A stretch of DNA of 64,000 bases from Methanomassiliicoccales archaeon (GCA_036504055.1 DASXVU010000012.1:16227-80226), one strand, 5' to 3'. Positions 9,457-18,150 are shown, counted from the first letter of the stretch. Notes: generated from the sequence alone by a model not told the origin. Made by a program: numbers and translations.

Positions 9457-10233
9457 TCAAGCCTCCCTTGCCATCTCCACGTTGGGCTTCTTCAGGTTCA
9501 GCTTGCAGCGTATGCATTCATCATAACCCATGCGTCTGATCTCCGAGAGCAGTTCCCTCGGGTTTCCGGAACATGCCACCGTGCCCTTGCAGAGCACGAA
9601 CCCGCGGTCCGCCTCGATGTAGTCCAGGATCGCCCCGGTGTGGGTGATGATGAGTGCCGCCCTTCCGCTCATGTCTCGCTTCCCGGCGCATCCCATCTTT
9701 CCATGCAACAGCTCATTGACCTTGGAGCCTACCTTCTGGATGGAAACGATGTCCACGCCCGATTCCGGCTCATCCAGCAGGAACAGGCAGGGGTTCTGAG
9801 CCTCCAGCTGCAGAAGTTCCGAACGCTTGATCTCGCCGCCCGAGAACCCGACGTTCACATCCCGGGCCAGGAAGGGTTGCATGTCCAAGTCCACCGCCAG
9901 CTTGTCTGGGTCGGAACGGCCGCGCCCCGTGACCTTGACCAGGTCCCTGAGGCGGACCCCTACCAGGTTCGGCGGGCGCTGCATCATCATGCCTATACCC
10001 TTCTGTGCCCTTTCTGAGACCGACAGTCCGGTTATGTCCTCTCCGTTGAGCTTGATCGAGCCCTGAGTGACCTTATAGCCGCTGAATCCCATGATGGTCA
10101 TCAGCAACGTTGATTTGCCCGAACCGTTCGGTCCGAACAAGACGTTCGTGTAACCGTCCATGACGCTAATGTTCAGGTCATGCAGCACTTCTTTGCCGCC
10201 GACCTCGACGCTCAGGTTCTCAATTTCCAGCAT
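9457..10233 (-). CDS. sufC: SufC Fe-S assembly ATPase
   Basis: A 258-residue ABC ATPase that drives conformational change in SufB during Fe-S cluster assembly. Walker A GPNGSGKST at about residues 34-42, signature FSGGE at about 130, Walker B LFLLDEPESGVD, H-loop IITHTG. The DEPESGVD variant with E and V is typical of SufC rather than importer ATPases. First gene of a two-gene operon with sufB. Its promoter lies in the 95-nt gap shared with a divergent flavoprotein gene, which contains a perfect palindrome. Confidence 0.93.
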   Translation of the reverse strand: MLEIENLSVEVGGKEVLHDLNISVMDGYTNVLFGPNGSGKSTLLMTIMGFSGYKVTQGSIKLNGEDITGLSVSERAQKGIGMMMQRPPNLVGVRLRDLVKVTGRGRSDPDKLAVDLDMQPFLARDVNVGFSGGEIKRSELLQLEAQNPCLFLLDEPESGVDIVSIQKVGSKVNELLHGKMGCAGKRDMSGRAALIITHTGAILDYIEADRGFVLCKGTVACSGNPRELLSEIRRMGYDECIRCKLNLKKPNVEMAREA

Positions 10234-10285
10234 TTGGCTCGACCTGGGTGTCTGACCGAGTGCTAGTTATTTACCGTTTACCCTG

Positions 10286-10299
10286 TTAACTATAGTTAA
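10286..10299. promoter_or_regulatory. Perfect 14-bp palindrome in divergent suf/flavoprotein promoter
   Basis: TTAACTATAGTTAA is a perfect palindrome centred between sufC (start 10233, minus) and the HdrA-like gene (start 10359, plus). It lies about 53-66 nt from each start, so it could be a bidirectional TATA element, an operator, or both. Confidence 0.45.
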
Positions 10300-10358
10300 A
10301 TCGAACCTTCTGGTAACCCTTATGACGCATGACCTCCGTACCGGGACCAGGTGGTGTG

Positions 10359-11393
10359 ATGGTCGAACGATTTGATCTCCTGGTTATCGGCGGCGGGGTT
10401 GCTGGAATGAAGGCCGCTCTGGATTCAGCCCGTTCGGGGTTAAAGGTTGCCTTGGTGGAGAAGGAGATGGAGCTTGGAGGCCTTTCCAGAACGTTCACTC
10501 ACATGGTGGTTCGTGGACGTTCCCCCTCGGAAAGGGTCCGTCATTTGATCGAGGAGGTCGGTAATGAGAACGGCATCAAGGTTATGCTGGGCCATCATGT
10601 CGGCAGCGTTTCCAGGGAAGGGGATCTGGTCACAGTCATAGTCGCCGATTCCATCGACCTTATGCTGGAGCTTGAGGTAAGGGGAGTGCTGCTCGCGACC
10701 GGAATGGAGCCTGTGGATGTCAGTGCCATCCCAGAGTATGGGGCTGGAAGGCTGAAAGGGGTCATGACTTCCCTGGAGTTCGATCCCTTGCTCTCCAAAT
10801 GGGAGGTGGAAGGAAGGCCTGCCGTATCCAGTGTCGCCTTCGTCCAATGCGTCGGTTCCCGGGTTGAGAAAAGGGGCGTGCCCTATTGTTCGAACTATTG
10901 CTGCATGAACTCGGTCAAGGAGTCGATCCGGTTAAAAACCCTCGACCCCAAGGTCCAGGTCCATGTCTTCTATATCGACGTTAGGACCTGTGGAAGGGGG
11001 CAGGAAGCGGCATACAAGGAGGCGCGCCGCCGTGGGGTCAGGTTTGTTCGTGGGCAACCTGCTTTGGTGAGGGAGAAGGACGGTAAGCTGTTGGTCTGTG
11101 GAGAGAACACCCTCTTGAATGAGCTCTATGAGGTTCCGGCAGACACCGTCGTCCTGAACGTCGGCATCCGCCTGTCCCAGGAGACGCTACGGCTTGCAGG
11201 GCTGCTGGGAATGTCCTTGGACGACGAGGGCCTGCTGTTCGTCGATGACCTGGCGGAAGGGACCGCCCCGGTCCTTACGGTGGGATGCGCGGAATCGCCC
11301 ATGGACGTCGAATCGTGCCTGGAACAGGCAAGCAACGTCGCCAATAGCATGGTCCGGTTCCTGGGTCATCAGGGACAGGTCAGTACTCGGTGA
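10359..11393 (+). CDS. HdrA-like FAD-dependent oxidoreductase
   Basis: About 344 residues. The N-terminal Rossmann FAD site is LLVIGGGVAGMKAALDSARSG (GxGxxG-type), with a Glu at the strand-2 end (VEKEMELGG). The core matches the HdrA flavin domain: VAFVQCVGSR, then PYCSNYCCMNSVKESI with a cysteine cluster, and a closing VGCAESPMDV. The ferredoxin domains and the long length of true heterodisulfide reductase HdrA (about 650 residues) are missing. The start at 10359 has AGGTGG 4 nt upstream; 10329 is an alternative. Divergent from sufCB. Redox partner unknown; it probably moves electrons via FAD and a Cys-bound cluster. Confidence 0.75.
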   Translation: MVERFDLLVIGGGVAGMKAALDSARSGLKVALVEKEMELGGLSRTFTHMVVRGRSPSERVRHLIEEVGNENGIKVMLGHHVGSVSREGDLVTVIVADSIDLMLELEVRGVLLATGMEPVDVSAIPEYGAGRLKGVMTSLEFDPLLSKWEVEGRPAVSSVAFVQCVGSRVEKRGVPYCSNYCCMNSVKESIRLKTLDPKVQVHVFYIDVRTCGRGQEAAYKEARRRGVRFVRGQPALVREKDGKLLVCGENTLLNELYEVPADTVVLNVGIRLSQETLRLAGLLGMSLDDEGLLFVDDLAEGTAPVLTVGCAESPMDVESCLEQASNVANSMVRFLGHQGQVSTR

Positions 11394-11877
11394 CCGGCCG
11401 TTTCGGTCTGAGCCTTTCGGTTTCAGCCTTTTCCGTTGATGTCTCTGTTTGCGATATGGTAGGAGCTGTGTCCTCCACCACCGCTATCTGGTTACCGTCC
11501 TGGTCCAGGAATATTGCGATCAAGCCCCCGATGTTCCGCCTTTCCGGTTTGACGGCAAAACGCACGCCCCGGTCCGTCAGTTTGCGATGGAGATCATAGA
11601 TGCTTTCTGTCGCAAGGACGATACCGGTCGGACCTCCGGGTCTCCGCCCTTCCTTGTCCGGGACATAGAGCGCTATCCTGCCCAGGTCACCGAACGGACC
11701 CAGCTCGACCCAGTTCTCGGAGCGGTCGTCCCGACGCACCGTGAGGCCCAGCGTATCTTCATAGAATGATACCGCGCCAGCCAAATCCCTGACGGGTATC
11801 GCCACGGTCGATACCCCGAGGAGGATGCCTCGGTTATCGAATTGGGTCTCTCCCCCCATGGGGTCTCCGATAGGCAT
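11380..11877 (-). CDS. VOC/glyoxalase-family protein
   Basis: About 165 residues. The vicinal-oxygen-chelate repeats are visible: STVAIPVRDLAGAVSFYEDT then, in the second half, GVRFAVKPERRNIGG and IFLDQDGNQIAVVE. Members bind a divalent metal and act as lyases, dioxygenases or resistance proteins; the substrate is unknown. The frame runs back to 11943, but ATTAAATAAT at 11901-11910 is a good minus-strand TATA box and places transcription start at about ATG 11877, making it leaderless. Its 3' end overlaps the convergent flavoprotein gene by 14 nt. Confidence 0.75.
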   Translation of the reverse strand: MPIGDPMGGETQFDNRGILLGVSTVAIPVRDLAGAVSFYEDTLGLTVRRDDRSENWVELGPFGDLGRIALYVPDKEGRRPGGPTGIVLATESIYDLHRKLTDRGVRFAVKPERRNIGGLIAIFLDQDGNQIAVVEDTAPTISQTETSTEKAETERLRPKRPVTEY

Positions 11878-12017
11878 GGGACGTTCATTCTGCTCGACAT
11901 TATTTAATGTTGGTGGACCTCCAATCCGCTCGGCATCGACCATCAGACATTATACGCTGGACATCATTCTACGAACCTTTAAGTGGCCTGAGCCCCTTGA
12001 AATCCCTAGGCCTTCAG

Positions 12018-12695
12018 ATGAAACCAGATGTCACCGACGATCAGATGTCGAGATGGGACAGCACCTATTCCTCGAACCAAAATTTCTTCGGAATGGAACC
12101 CAGCCAGCTAGGGATGGACTCTCTGATCGTTTTCCGAGAGCATAGGGCAATGAAGATCCTGGAACTTGGATGTGGGCAGGGCCGAGACACGCTCTATCTG
12201 GCGCAGAACGGGATGGAGGTGACCGCAATGGACTATTCCGAGACCGGTCTGTGTCAGGTGAAAGAGAAGGCGGTCTCGATGAAGGTAGGAAGATCGATCG
12301 TCCTGAAGGTCGGGGATGCCAGGGAAGGGCTCCCATTCGAGGATGGCACTTTTGACGGATGCTTTTCCCATATGTTCTTCACCATGCAGTTCCCGGAGAA
12401 GGAGCTTTCATACATCTTCACCGAGGTCCTGAGGGTCCTGAGGCCGGGTGGCCTGAACGTGTACTCGGTCCGCAATGTGAACGATCCGCAATTCGGCAAG
12501 GGCAAACATTTCGGCGAGGACATGTGGCAAAATCCTCTGGGCTTTGTGGTGCACTTCTTCAGCGAGGACAAGGTGAGGAGACTGGCGACCGGATATGACG
12601 TACTCTTGATCAAGGAGTTCGAAGACCCCTCTCCGCCGTTCACCAAGAAGCTCTTCGAGGTGGTGCTGGAGAAACCGGGAATATCGGAAAAATGA
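12018..12695 (+). CDS. Class I SAM-dependent methyltransferase
   Basis: About 225 residues with motif I ILELGCGQGRDTLYLAQNG at about residues 45-63, motif II (AMDYSE), and the post-I acidic residue in VGDAREGLPFEDGTFDGCF. It belongs to the large Methyltransf_11/25 group; substrate not deducible. The ATG at 12018 is chosen over the open frame from 11907 because an AT-rich element (cctttaag near 11978) lies about 30 nt upstream. Monocistronic, convergent with the surface-protein gene. Confidence 0.78.
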   Translation: MKPDVTDDQMSRWDSTYSSNQNFFGMEPSQLGMDSLIVFREHRAMKILELGCGQGRDTLYLAQNGMEVTAMDYSETGLCQVKEKAVSMKVGRSIVLKVGDAREGLPFEDGTFDGCFSHMFFTMQFPEKELSYIFTEVLRVLRPGGLNVYSVRNVNDPQFGKGKHFGEDMWQNPLGFVVHFFSEDKVRRLATGYDVLLIKEFEDPSPPFTKKLFEVVLEKPGISEK

Positions 12696-12733
12696 GGGAA
12701 AAAAGAAAGGGAAAAAGGGGCGGACCCCATTCG

Positions 12734-14086
12734 TTATTTCTTACTCCTCCTCAGCATGAACACTGCCAGGACGACAACGATGGCGATGACGACGATCGCC
12801 GCAATGGCTGTTATCAACAGCAGGTCAGTGCTCCCGCTGGAACCCGGGCTCTGGCTCGTGCCGGCCGCGGAAGAAGTGTCAACCTCCAACCCCACCACCT
12901 GGGTTGAGAAGTGCGGGATGTAGACCAAGACCTTCCAGTTCTTAACCTGGTCGATCACCACGAACTTCGCATCGGCGTTGCCTGTACCGTTCATGGCCAG
13001 TACCTGGTCCAATGACATCCTGGCTATCTTGGCCCCGTTGAGCAGTGCCACGATCTTGTCGGATGTCGTGTTCAGGCTCTGTGTGTCCACCACGAACTCC
13101 ATGACCTTGGCGTTCGAAGAGGACGAATTGACCTCGATCTCCACATGACCAGCGCTGTTCGAGCTGACCCGCATCGTGGCATCCTCGTACTCCTGCTCCT
13201 CTGTCATCACGCTGCCGTTCCTCATGACCATGGAAAGCTGGCCAGCGATCTTTCCGGAGGCGATCGACTGCATGATCTTGTTATCATCAACGGCATTGGC
13301 CAAATCGGGGTTGCCGGTCAGGAAGGACACCTGTCCCTTGGTGGCCATGGCCATGGTCTTGTTGTTGATCTTCTCGATCTTGAGCGTTCCTTTGTCCACG
13401 ATTATCATCCCGGTCAGGTTCCCTTTGGTCATGGTCACCATGCCGTCATGATATCCGGAACGGTTGTCGTAACCGACGCTCCATGAGTCGTTGCATATGA
13501 AATGCACCATCTGGTTCGTCCCGTTAAGGACGTATTTCATCATGGCCGTAGGGTTGTTGTGCATGGTGATGTCCACGGAGGTACCGGTCACCTTCATGAC
13601 CGAACCTACCTTGGTGATGCTGTTCGGGACCAAACCCATACAGTCCACGGAGTCAAACACCTTGGTGGATAGGCCGGAATGGACGACGGTATAATTTTCA
13701 TAACTTCCGTCGGTCTGGTTGAAGTCACATCTGACAAATCCGCCCTCCAGGTGGGACCCATTGGCGGAGAGCTGACCGAACATGTCCTTGTTCATGCTCT
13801 CGTTCATCATGTCGTTCACCTCCCGGTCCATCTGACTGGTGCTCCTGGACAGATTGTGCTCGTAGCACATCCCGTCAACCGAATCGCTCCAGTTCCGTGA
13901 ATCCGAACTGTAGCTCCTGTTCTGCATCCAGTCATTGCTGTTGCTGTCACCCATATGTCCCATGTCCAAGGGGGCGATCTTGCCCATGGTCGAGAGTATC
14001 CCCACTGAAAATGGCATGGAAACGGATAGAACGACCAGGGTCACGATCAGTCCGGCAAGGCAATTCTTGAAATTGATGTGTCCCAT
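12734..14086 (-). CDS. Secreted, C-terminally membrane-anchored surface protein
   Basis: About 450 residues with an N-terminal signal/transmembrane segment (CLAGLIVTLVVLSVSMPFSV), a Met-, Asn- and Ser-rich ectodomain with many N-x-S/T sequons, a Ser/Gly linker (SSAAGTSQSPGSSGS) and a C-terminal helix ending in basic residues (AVFMLRRSKK). This is the usual layout of archaeal surface proteins. Methionine-rich stretches (GHMGDSNSNDWMQN, VDGMCYEHN) could bind copper, but that is speculative. No enzyme family recognised. The start could also be ATG 14101. Confidence 0.6.
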   Translation of the reverse strand: MGHINFKNCLAGLIVTLVVLSVSMPFSVGILSTMGKIAPLDMGHMGDSNSNDWMQNRSYSSDSRNWSDSVDGMCYEHNLSRSTSQMDREVNDMMNESMNKDMFGQLSANGSHLEGGFVRCDFNQTDGSYENYTVVHSGLSTKVFDSVDCMGLVPNSITKVGSVMKVTGTSVDITMHNNPTAMMKYVLNGTNQMVHFICNDSWSVGYDNRSGYHDGMVTMTKGNLTGMIIVDKGTLKIEKINNKTMAMATKGQVSFLTGNPDLANAVDDNKIMQSIASGKIAGQLSMVMRNGSVMTEEQEYEDATMRVSSNSAGHVEIEVNSSSSNAKVMEFVVDTQSLNTTSDKIVALLNGAKIARMSLDQVLAMNGTGNADAKFVVIDQVKNWKVLVYIPHFSTQVVGLEVDTSSAAGTSQSPGSSGSTDLLLITAIAAIVVIAIVVVLAVFMLRRSKK

Positions 14087-14270
14087 AGATATCCGTGGCA
14101 TTCTAGCTCGCGGTAATGAAAAAGATGAGGCAATGAAAAAGCGGGACCAGTGGTAAAAAGGTGAGATATGACCGTTCGAGCCTGACTGGCGCATCGTTTT
14201 CTTTCATCTTATGTCTGCTTGCGTCCAGCCCGAGCAAATCACCGATCTGAACCGACCTCTGCCATTAGGT
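14087..14270. other. Spacer between two minus-strand genes
   Basis: About 180 bases holding the promoter of the surface-protein gene and the end of the upstream Mur-ligase transcript. T-rich minus-strand runs near 14110-14160 may act as terminators. No other feature seen. Confidence 0.35.
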
Positions 14271-15566
14271 TCATTCAGATCTTGCGTTCGCACACCAGTA
14301 AGTGACCTTATGCGCCCGTATCGCCGTGTTCTGGTCGCCAATGATCTCGTAACTGGCAGGGGGCTCTTCCGAGCTGGGTTTGGTCTCGAGCAGGTACCTT
14401 CCTTTCACGGAACTATGGGAGGAGAGGTTCTTGTCGATGGTCTCCAGGTCAAGCGATGATCGCTTTTCGGTACCGGAACGCTCAACGACCACTCCGAGGT
14501 CCTTGTTGGCGTAATGCTCTTCGACGATCCTGATGGTCCAGTCAATGGATATCGGGGTCACCGAGGGGTTCCGGTCGCGGATCAACCAACCCTCTCCCGC
14601 CCGGGTGAGCTCACCCCGTCCAGGAATGCCTTCGAAATCGGCAAGCATCTCTGTAATCTTCTTTGGGGACAGCCCGACCGCCGTCGCCACTCCCGCCGCT
14701 GCCGATACCGCCGTGGTGTATGAAGGTGCCAGGTAGGTCGCTGGCATAGTAAATGGGAAATCTCCTTTCTTAACGTTGAGCCAGCACTTGGGCCTGTTGC
14801 CGAACTTCATGCCCTTATCGAACGAGACGTTGATGTCCCCGAACTCCCCGAACTCCACCACCTGGGTTCCCTTGGGGATGAAGACCTTCCACATATTGAT
14901 CTCTGGATGCCGCAACACCAGCGTGCCCTTGGTCGCCTTTACCATCTGGATTATTCCGTCCACCGCCCGGCGGGTACCGGCAGCAATTGGGTAATTGTCC
15001 CCCGACGCCGTGGTCACCACCCCTATTTCGGCCAGCCCCGTCCCGCCCAGGTTGCACTCGAACACTCCCCTGGTCCAGTCCCCCTCCATGAACGACAGTC
15101 TCAACAACGTCGCCGGTGAGATCATGGCATCCCTTTCCAGAAGCTGCACCGTCTCCCCAACGGAGAACAGGCCGCGCGAGGTCAGCAACAGGACCTTTTC
15201 GCCTTTCTTTCGCAACATGTGCGAGATGGCGTGGCAGGCGGATGTCTTGGCCTTCGTTCCGGTGACCTCGACGGTCGGAAAACCGAAGTGAGCCAGTTCT
15301 CCCACCGCTCTATGGAATGTGATCCTTTGCTCAAATTTCGCCCGCCCCAGATAATGGTCGGGGCAATGGACCGGAAGGACAGCCAGATCGTACTTCTTCG
15401 AGGGCGTCGTTCTCGCGACCGCTATGCCTTCGTTCCGTAGGTGGTCGACCATGTACTGTTCCGCGGTGCCGTAGATGTCAACCGCGGTCACCTCCTCGCC
15501 ACGCGACCGATAGGTGAGGGCGATGATATCGCCTCCATGGGTCAGGTCGAGAACAAGCACGTTCAT
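14271..15566 (-). CDS. Second CfbE-like Mur ligase (F430 synthetase paralogue)
   Basis: A 431-residue paralogue, along its whole length, of the CfbE in the F430 operon (23376-24665). Shared blocks: LDLTHGG at the N-terminus, PVHCPD, the ATP loop EVTGTKAKTSACH, LLTSRGLFSVGET, ECNLGGTGLAEIG, YPIAAGTR, LAPSY, FEGIPGRGEL and RDRNPSVTPISIDW. CfbE closes the lactam/ring step of F430 formation using ATP. This copy stands alone, about 8 kb from the operon, beside a transposase-like gene. It keeps the P-loop Lys-Thr and so is probably active, but its substrate may differ. Metal-free or modified F430 precursors are possibilities only. Confidence 0.72.
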   Translation of the reverse strand: MNVLVLDLTHGGDIIALTYRSRGEEVTAVDIYGTAEQYMVDHLRNEGIAVARTTPSKKYDLAVLPVHCPDHYLGRAKFEQRITFHRAVGELAHFGFPTVEVTGTKAKTSACHAISHMLRKKGEKVLLLTSRGLFSVGETVQLLERDAMISPATLLRLSFMEGDWTRGVFECNLGGTGLAEIGVVTTASGDNYPIAAGTRRAVDGIIQMVKATKGTLVLRHPEINMWKVFIPKGTQVVEFGEFGDINVSFDKGMKFGNRPKCWLNVKKGDFPFTMPATYLAPSYTTAVSAAAGVATAVGLSPKKITEMLADFEGIPGRGELTRAGEGWLIRDRNPSVTPISIDWTIRIVEEHYANKDLGVVVERSGTEKRSSLDLETIDKNLSSHSSVKGRYLLETKPSSEEPPASYEIIGDQNTAIRAHKVTYWCANARSE

Positions 15567-15609
15567 TCAGAGCATCTCCAGTCGGTCACGATGGTCCTGC
15601 CTAGTTAAA

Positions 15610-17090
15610 ATCTTAATCGCGGCCTGACTATTTGGAGAAGACCTCGAAGCCCAGGCTCTTGCCCAGGTCCTTGGCGGTGCGGGGAACGTTGGCCATCTGA
15701 CCTCCGCCCTCATATTGGATCCAATAGGTGCGTGACAGCTCGTCCAGAGCCTCCGATGGCGTTACACCGGACATGGATCCCTCGGAAAGCATCGCCTCTA
15801 TCCTGGTGTATGCCCTGATCGAAAGGAATGCCGTGAACATATGGCCGTCCATGGTCTCGCGGTCCACCAGGAACTCCCGGTCCTGACCCATGGTCCTGCG
15901 GTGGTCCGCGAAAAGCCGGTCGATGGCGTCCCTTCTGCGGTACAGTCGATATATGTCCTCCTCGGTCACTTCCTTGTCCGAGGCCAACATGATGCATCCC
16001 GCGATGTGGCTCCGGTCCATGAAATTCCTCTCTGCAAGCCGGTTCTCATCCAGCATGCGATAGAGGGTCATCTCCTCCTCCATCTTGAGCTGGGCATCCT
16101 GGTATAGGTACAGCCACATGCCCTTGTGCTGCCTTTTTCCGCACTTGATGAGATGCTTGTCGTGGAAGAAGTGCCGGACCAGCGGGATGTCCAGGTCATA
16201 GAGGTCGCTGTCCCGGTTGACCGGCAGGACAAAGGAGGTCCTTTGCTGCATGAGTAGGGAAACCAGATCCTCCGAGAAGCTGTCCCTCTCCAGAACCAAA
16301 GTGATCCCTTCGCCCCCGATCTCACCAAGGAGCTTGCGCATTGGTCCAAGCTCCCCGACGGGATTGGAAAGCATCCGCACCATGGTCGGCGCCCCGGTAT
16401 CGGCCGAGAATATCATGGCGAGGTTTATTCTCTGCATGAGCCGGGACTCTTCCGGACTGCGGTCAATGAGGTCGGTCTGCTCTGAACGGGTAAAATAGGC
16501 CGACATGCCATAGACGATCTCGTCACCGGACACACACATGCCGTTGAACACCTTGGCCTGTGCTTTCTTATCCTGGCCGACCCGATGAAGCATCTCGGAC
16601 AGCCTCTTGGGCGTCAAGTCCGGTTTGATCGAATGGATGTTATACAGCTTGTCCCAGGCATTCTGTGCTCTGCGCAAGGGAACATCCCCAAGTACTCTGA
16701 CCATGGAAAGTGCGTACAGTTCCTGCCAATCATCGGGGAAGGCCGATCTAAGCTGTTCCATCATGTCCGACATGGAGCGGTTGAGCAGGACGGCGTTGCC
16801 ATACTGTTTGACCACCCTCTCAGCTGTGGGGACCAGCATGCTCTCCTTCTCTTGAAGGCCATTCCTCTCATCCAGTCGTCCCAGATACTTAGACCGCTTC
16901 TTTCGTTTCTTCTCTTCCTTGTCCCATATGGTGGTGGAGCGATACACGTAGTAGGCCGAACCGATCCTCTTGATCTCAAGCCCCTTAGCGCCCTGTTCTC
17001 GCTGTCCCTTGAGCCAATTGACCGCCCACTCGTCCATTAGGAAAGGTATAGGGTATAAATGATATTAAACAATTGTCACGCGATTATGAT
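15610..17090. mobile_element. Possible IS1634-like element bounded by short inverted repeats
   Basis: ATCTTAATCGCG at 15610-15621 and CGCGATTATGAT at 17079-17090 are inverted copies matching at 11 of 12 positions, flanking the transposase-like gene by 6 and 41 nt. The length of about 1.48 kb suits an IS. No target-site duplication is visible, and a 12-bp repeat could be chance. Confidence 0.3.
15628..17037 (-). CDS. IS1634/IS4-type transposase-like protein with altered catalytic triad
   Basis: 469 residues. The N-terminal module YYVYRSTTIWDKEEKKRKK then SKYLGRL is typical of IS1634-type transposases, and the C-terminal Y-x2-R segment (LYRRRDAIDRLFADHRR) with DGHMFTAFLSIRAY matches the DDE_Tnp_1 end. 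By eye the three acidic positions are unusual: the first (YDxT) reads VYGMSAYF, the second (DRGF) reads LERDSF, and the third (IE..F) reads IDRLF. The ORF is intact. It may be a divergent active family, or a domesticated or dying element. It sits between the CfbE paralogue and the metal ABC importer. Confidence 0.65.
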   Translation of the reverse strand: MDEWAVNWLKGQREQGAKGLEIKRIGSAYYVYRSTTIWDKEEKKRKKRSKYLGRLDERNGLQEKESMLVPTAERVVKQYGNAVLLNRSMSDMMEQLRSAFPDDWQELYALSMVRVLGDVPLRRAQNAWDKLYNIHSIKPDLTPKRLSEMLHRVGQDKKAQAKVFNGMCVSGDEIVYGMSAYFTRSEQTDLIDRSPEESRLMQRINLAMIFSADTGAPTMVRMLSNPVGELGPMRKLLGEIGGEGITLVLERDSFSEDLVSLLMQQRTSFVLPVNRDSDLYDLDIPLVRHFFHDKHLIKCGKRQHKGMWLYLYQDAQLKMEEEMTLYRMLDENRLAERNFMDRSHIAGCIMLASDKEVTEEDIYRLYRRRDAIDRLFADHRRTMGQDREFLVDRETMDGHMFTAFLSIRAYTRIEAMLSEGSMSGVTPSEALDELSRTYWIQYEGGGQMANVPRTAKDLGKSLGFEVFSK

Positions 17091-17119
17091 ATCCAGCATC
17101 AAAACATATAGTTAGACAT

Positions 17120-17168
17120 CTCCCTAATTATTCCCTATGGCGGACGCAAATCATTTATAATTAGGGAG
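17120..17168. promoter_or_regulatory. Promoter and inverted-repeat operator of ABC importer (TCCCTA/TAGGGA)
   Basis: A perfect 12-bp inverted repeat, CTCCCTAATTAT (17120-17131) and ATAATTAGGGAG (17157-17168), with a second TCCCTA copy at 17132-17137, 11 nt (one turn) after the first. The right arm overlaps the likely TATA box (CATTTATAATTA, 17152-17163), about 45 nt before the ATG at 17209. The same half-site recurs at the cfb and hem promoters, so a shared repressor is likely; NikR is the local candidate. Confidence 0.55.
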
Positions 17169-17208
17169 GTAATCGACGGTCTCGGACAGAATCTCAGGGG
17201 ATTCATAA

Positions 17209-18150
17209 ATGGCAACTTCAAGGAAATTGATGGCACTGACCGTTATCGCGGTCCTGTTGGTGGCCGGTCTCGGCGCGGTCGTAATACTCTCGATGAACAA
17301 CAACAAGAACGATACGAAACCAGTGGACCAGTCGACGACGGTCAGTGTGGTCGATGACCGGGGGGTCAATGTGACGGTGCCGAAATACCCGCAGCACATA
17401 CTATCGCTGGGAACGGCCTTCACCGAGTGCCTGTATGCGATAGGCGCCCAGGACCAGATCGCTGGCGTTGACAGCACAAGCAAGTACCCAGCGGAGGTTG
17501 CTAACAAGACCAATATCGGAAGTGGCTATACCATCAACAAAGAGAGCGTGACCATGTTGCAGCCCGACCTGGTCATAATGTGGAAGTCCTACACCACGAC
17601 GTTGAAGACCCTGACCGAAATGAACTTGACCGTCCTTGCTTTCGACCCCCAGTCGGTGGCCGACGTCGAGAAGATGATCAATCTGCTTGGCAATGTGACC
17701 GGCAAGACTGGTGAGGCGAACTTGGTCGTCACCGATATGCAGACCAGGATAACTGAGGTGCAGCAGAAGGTCGCCAACACCACCAGCAGGCCCAACGTCT
17801 ACATGGAGCTGCTCAGCTCCGGCGGTAAATCCCCCGGTCCGGGCACCATGACCGACGACGTCATCCGTCTTTCCGGAGGATATAACATCAACGCAAACAC
17901 CTCCGCCAGGTATACCAAGCTGAATGCTGAGTATGTCGTCGGGCAAGATCCGAAATTCATCGTCCTGGAAACTCAGAACACCAAGACCAATGACGATGTG
18001 AAGAGCACCAGCGGATATGGAACGATCAGCGCAGTGGTCAACGACAAGATAATGCGGGTAGACGGTGCATGGCTCACTGCCTCGCCAAGGATCGTCCTGG
18101 CGGTCGAGGAGTTCGCCTCCTGGTTCCACCCGGAGCTATTCCCCGCTTAA
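17209..18150 (+). CDS. BtuF/FecB-type substrate-binding protein of ABC importer
   Basis: A 313-residue extracytoplasmic solute-binding protein. N-terminal anchor LTVIAVLLVAGLGAVVILSM without a lipobox cysteine, so probably membrane-tethered, followed by a Thr/Asp-rich linker. The class III (helical backbone) fold is seen in VVDDRGVNVTVPKYPQHILSLG and IGAQDQIAGVDST; the second lobe starts near TSRPNVYMELL. Family substrates are corrinoids, siderophores, haem or nickel chelates. The operator-like repeat shared with the F430 operon favours nickel or a tetrapyrrole. AGGGG lies 8 nt before the ATG. Confidence 0.82.
   Translation: MATSRKLMALTVIAVLLVAGLGAVVILSMNNNKNDTKPVDQSTTVSVVDDRGVNVTVPKYPQHILSLGTAFTECLYAIGAQDQIAGVDSTSKYPAEVANKTNIGSGYTINKESVTMLQPDLVIMWKSYTTTLKTLTEMNLTVLAFDPQSVADVEKMINLLGNVTGKTGEANLVVTDMQTRITEVQQKVANTTSRPNVYMELLSSGGKSPGPGTMTDDVIRLSGGYNINANTSARYTKLNAEYVVGQDPKFIVLETQNTKTNDDVKSTSGYGTISAVVNDKIMRVDGAWLTASPRIVLAVEEFASWFHPELFPA

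Noticed and set aside
17401..18129. 242-codon minus-strand frame opposite the substrate-binding protein
   Set aside because: The plus-strand gene has a signal peptide, conserved fold and operon partners; the reverse frame has none.
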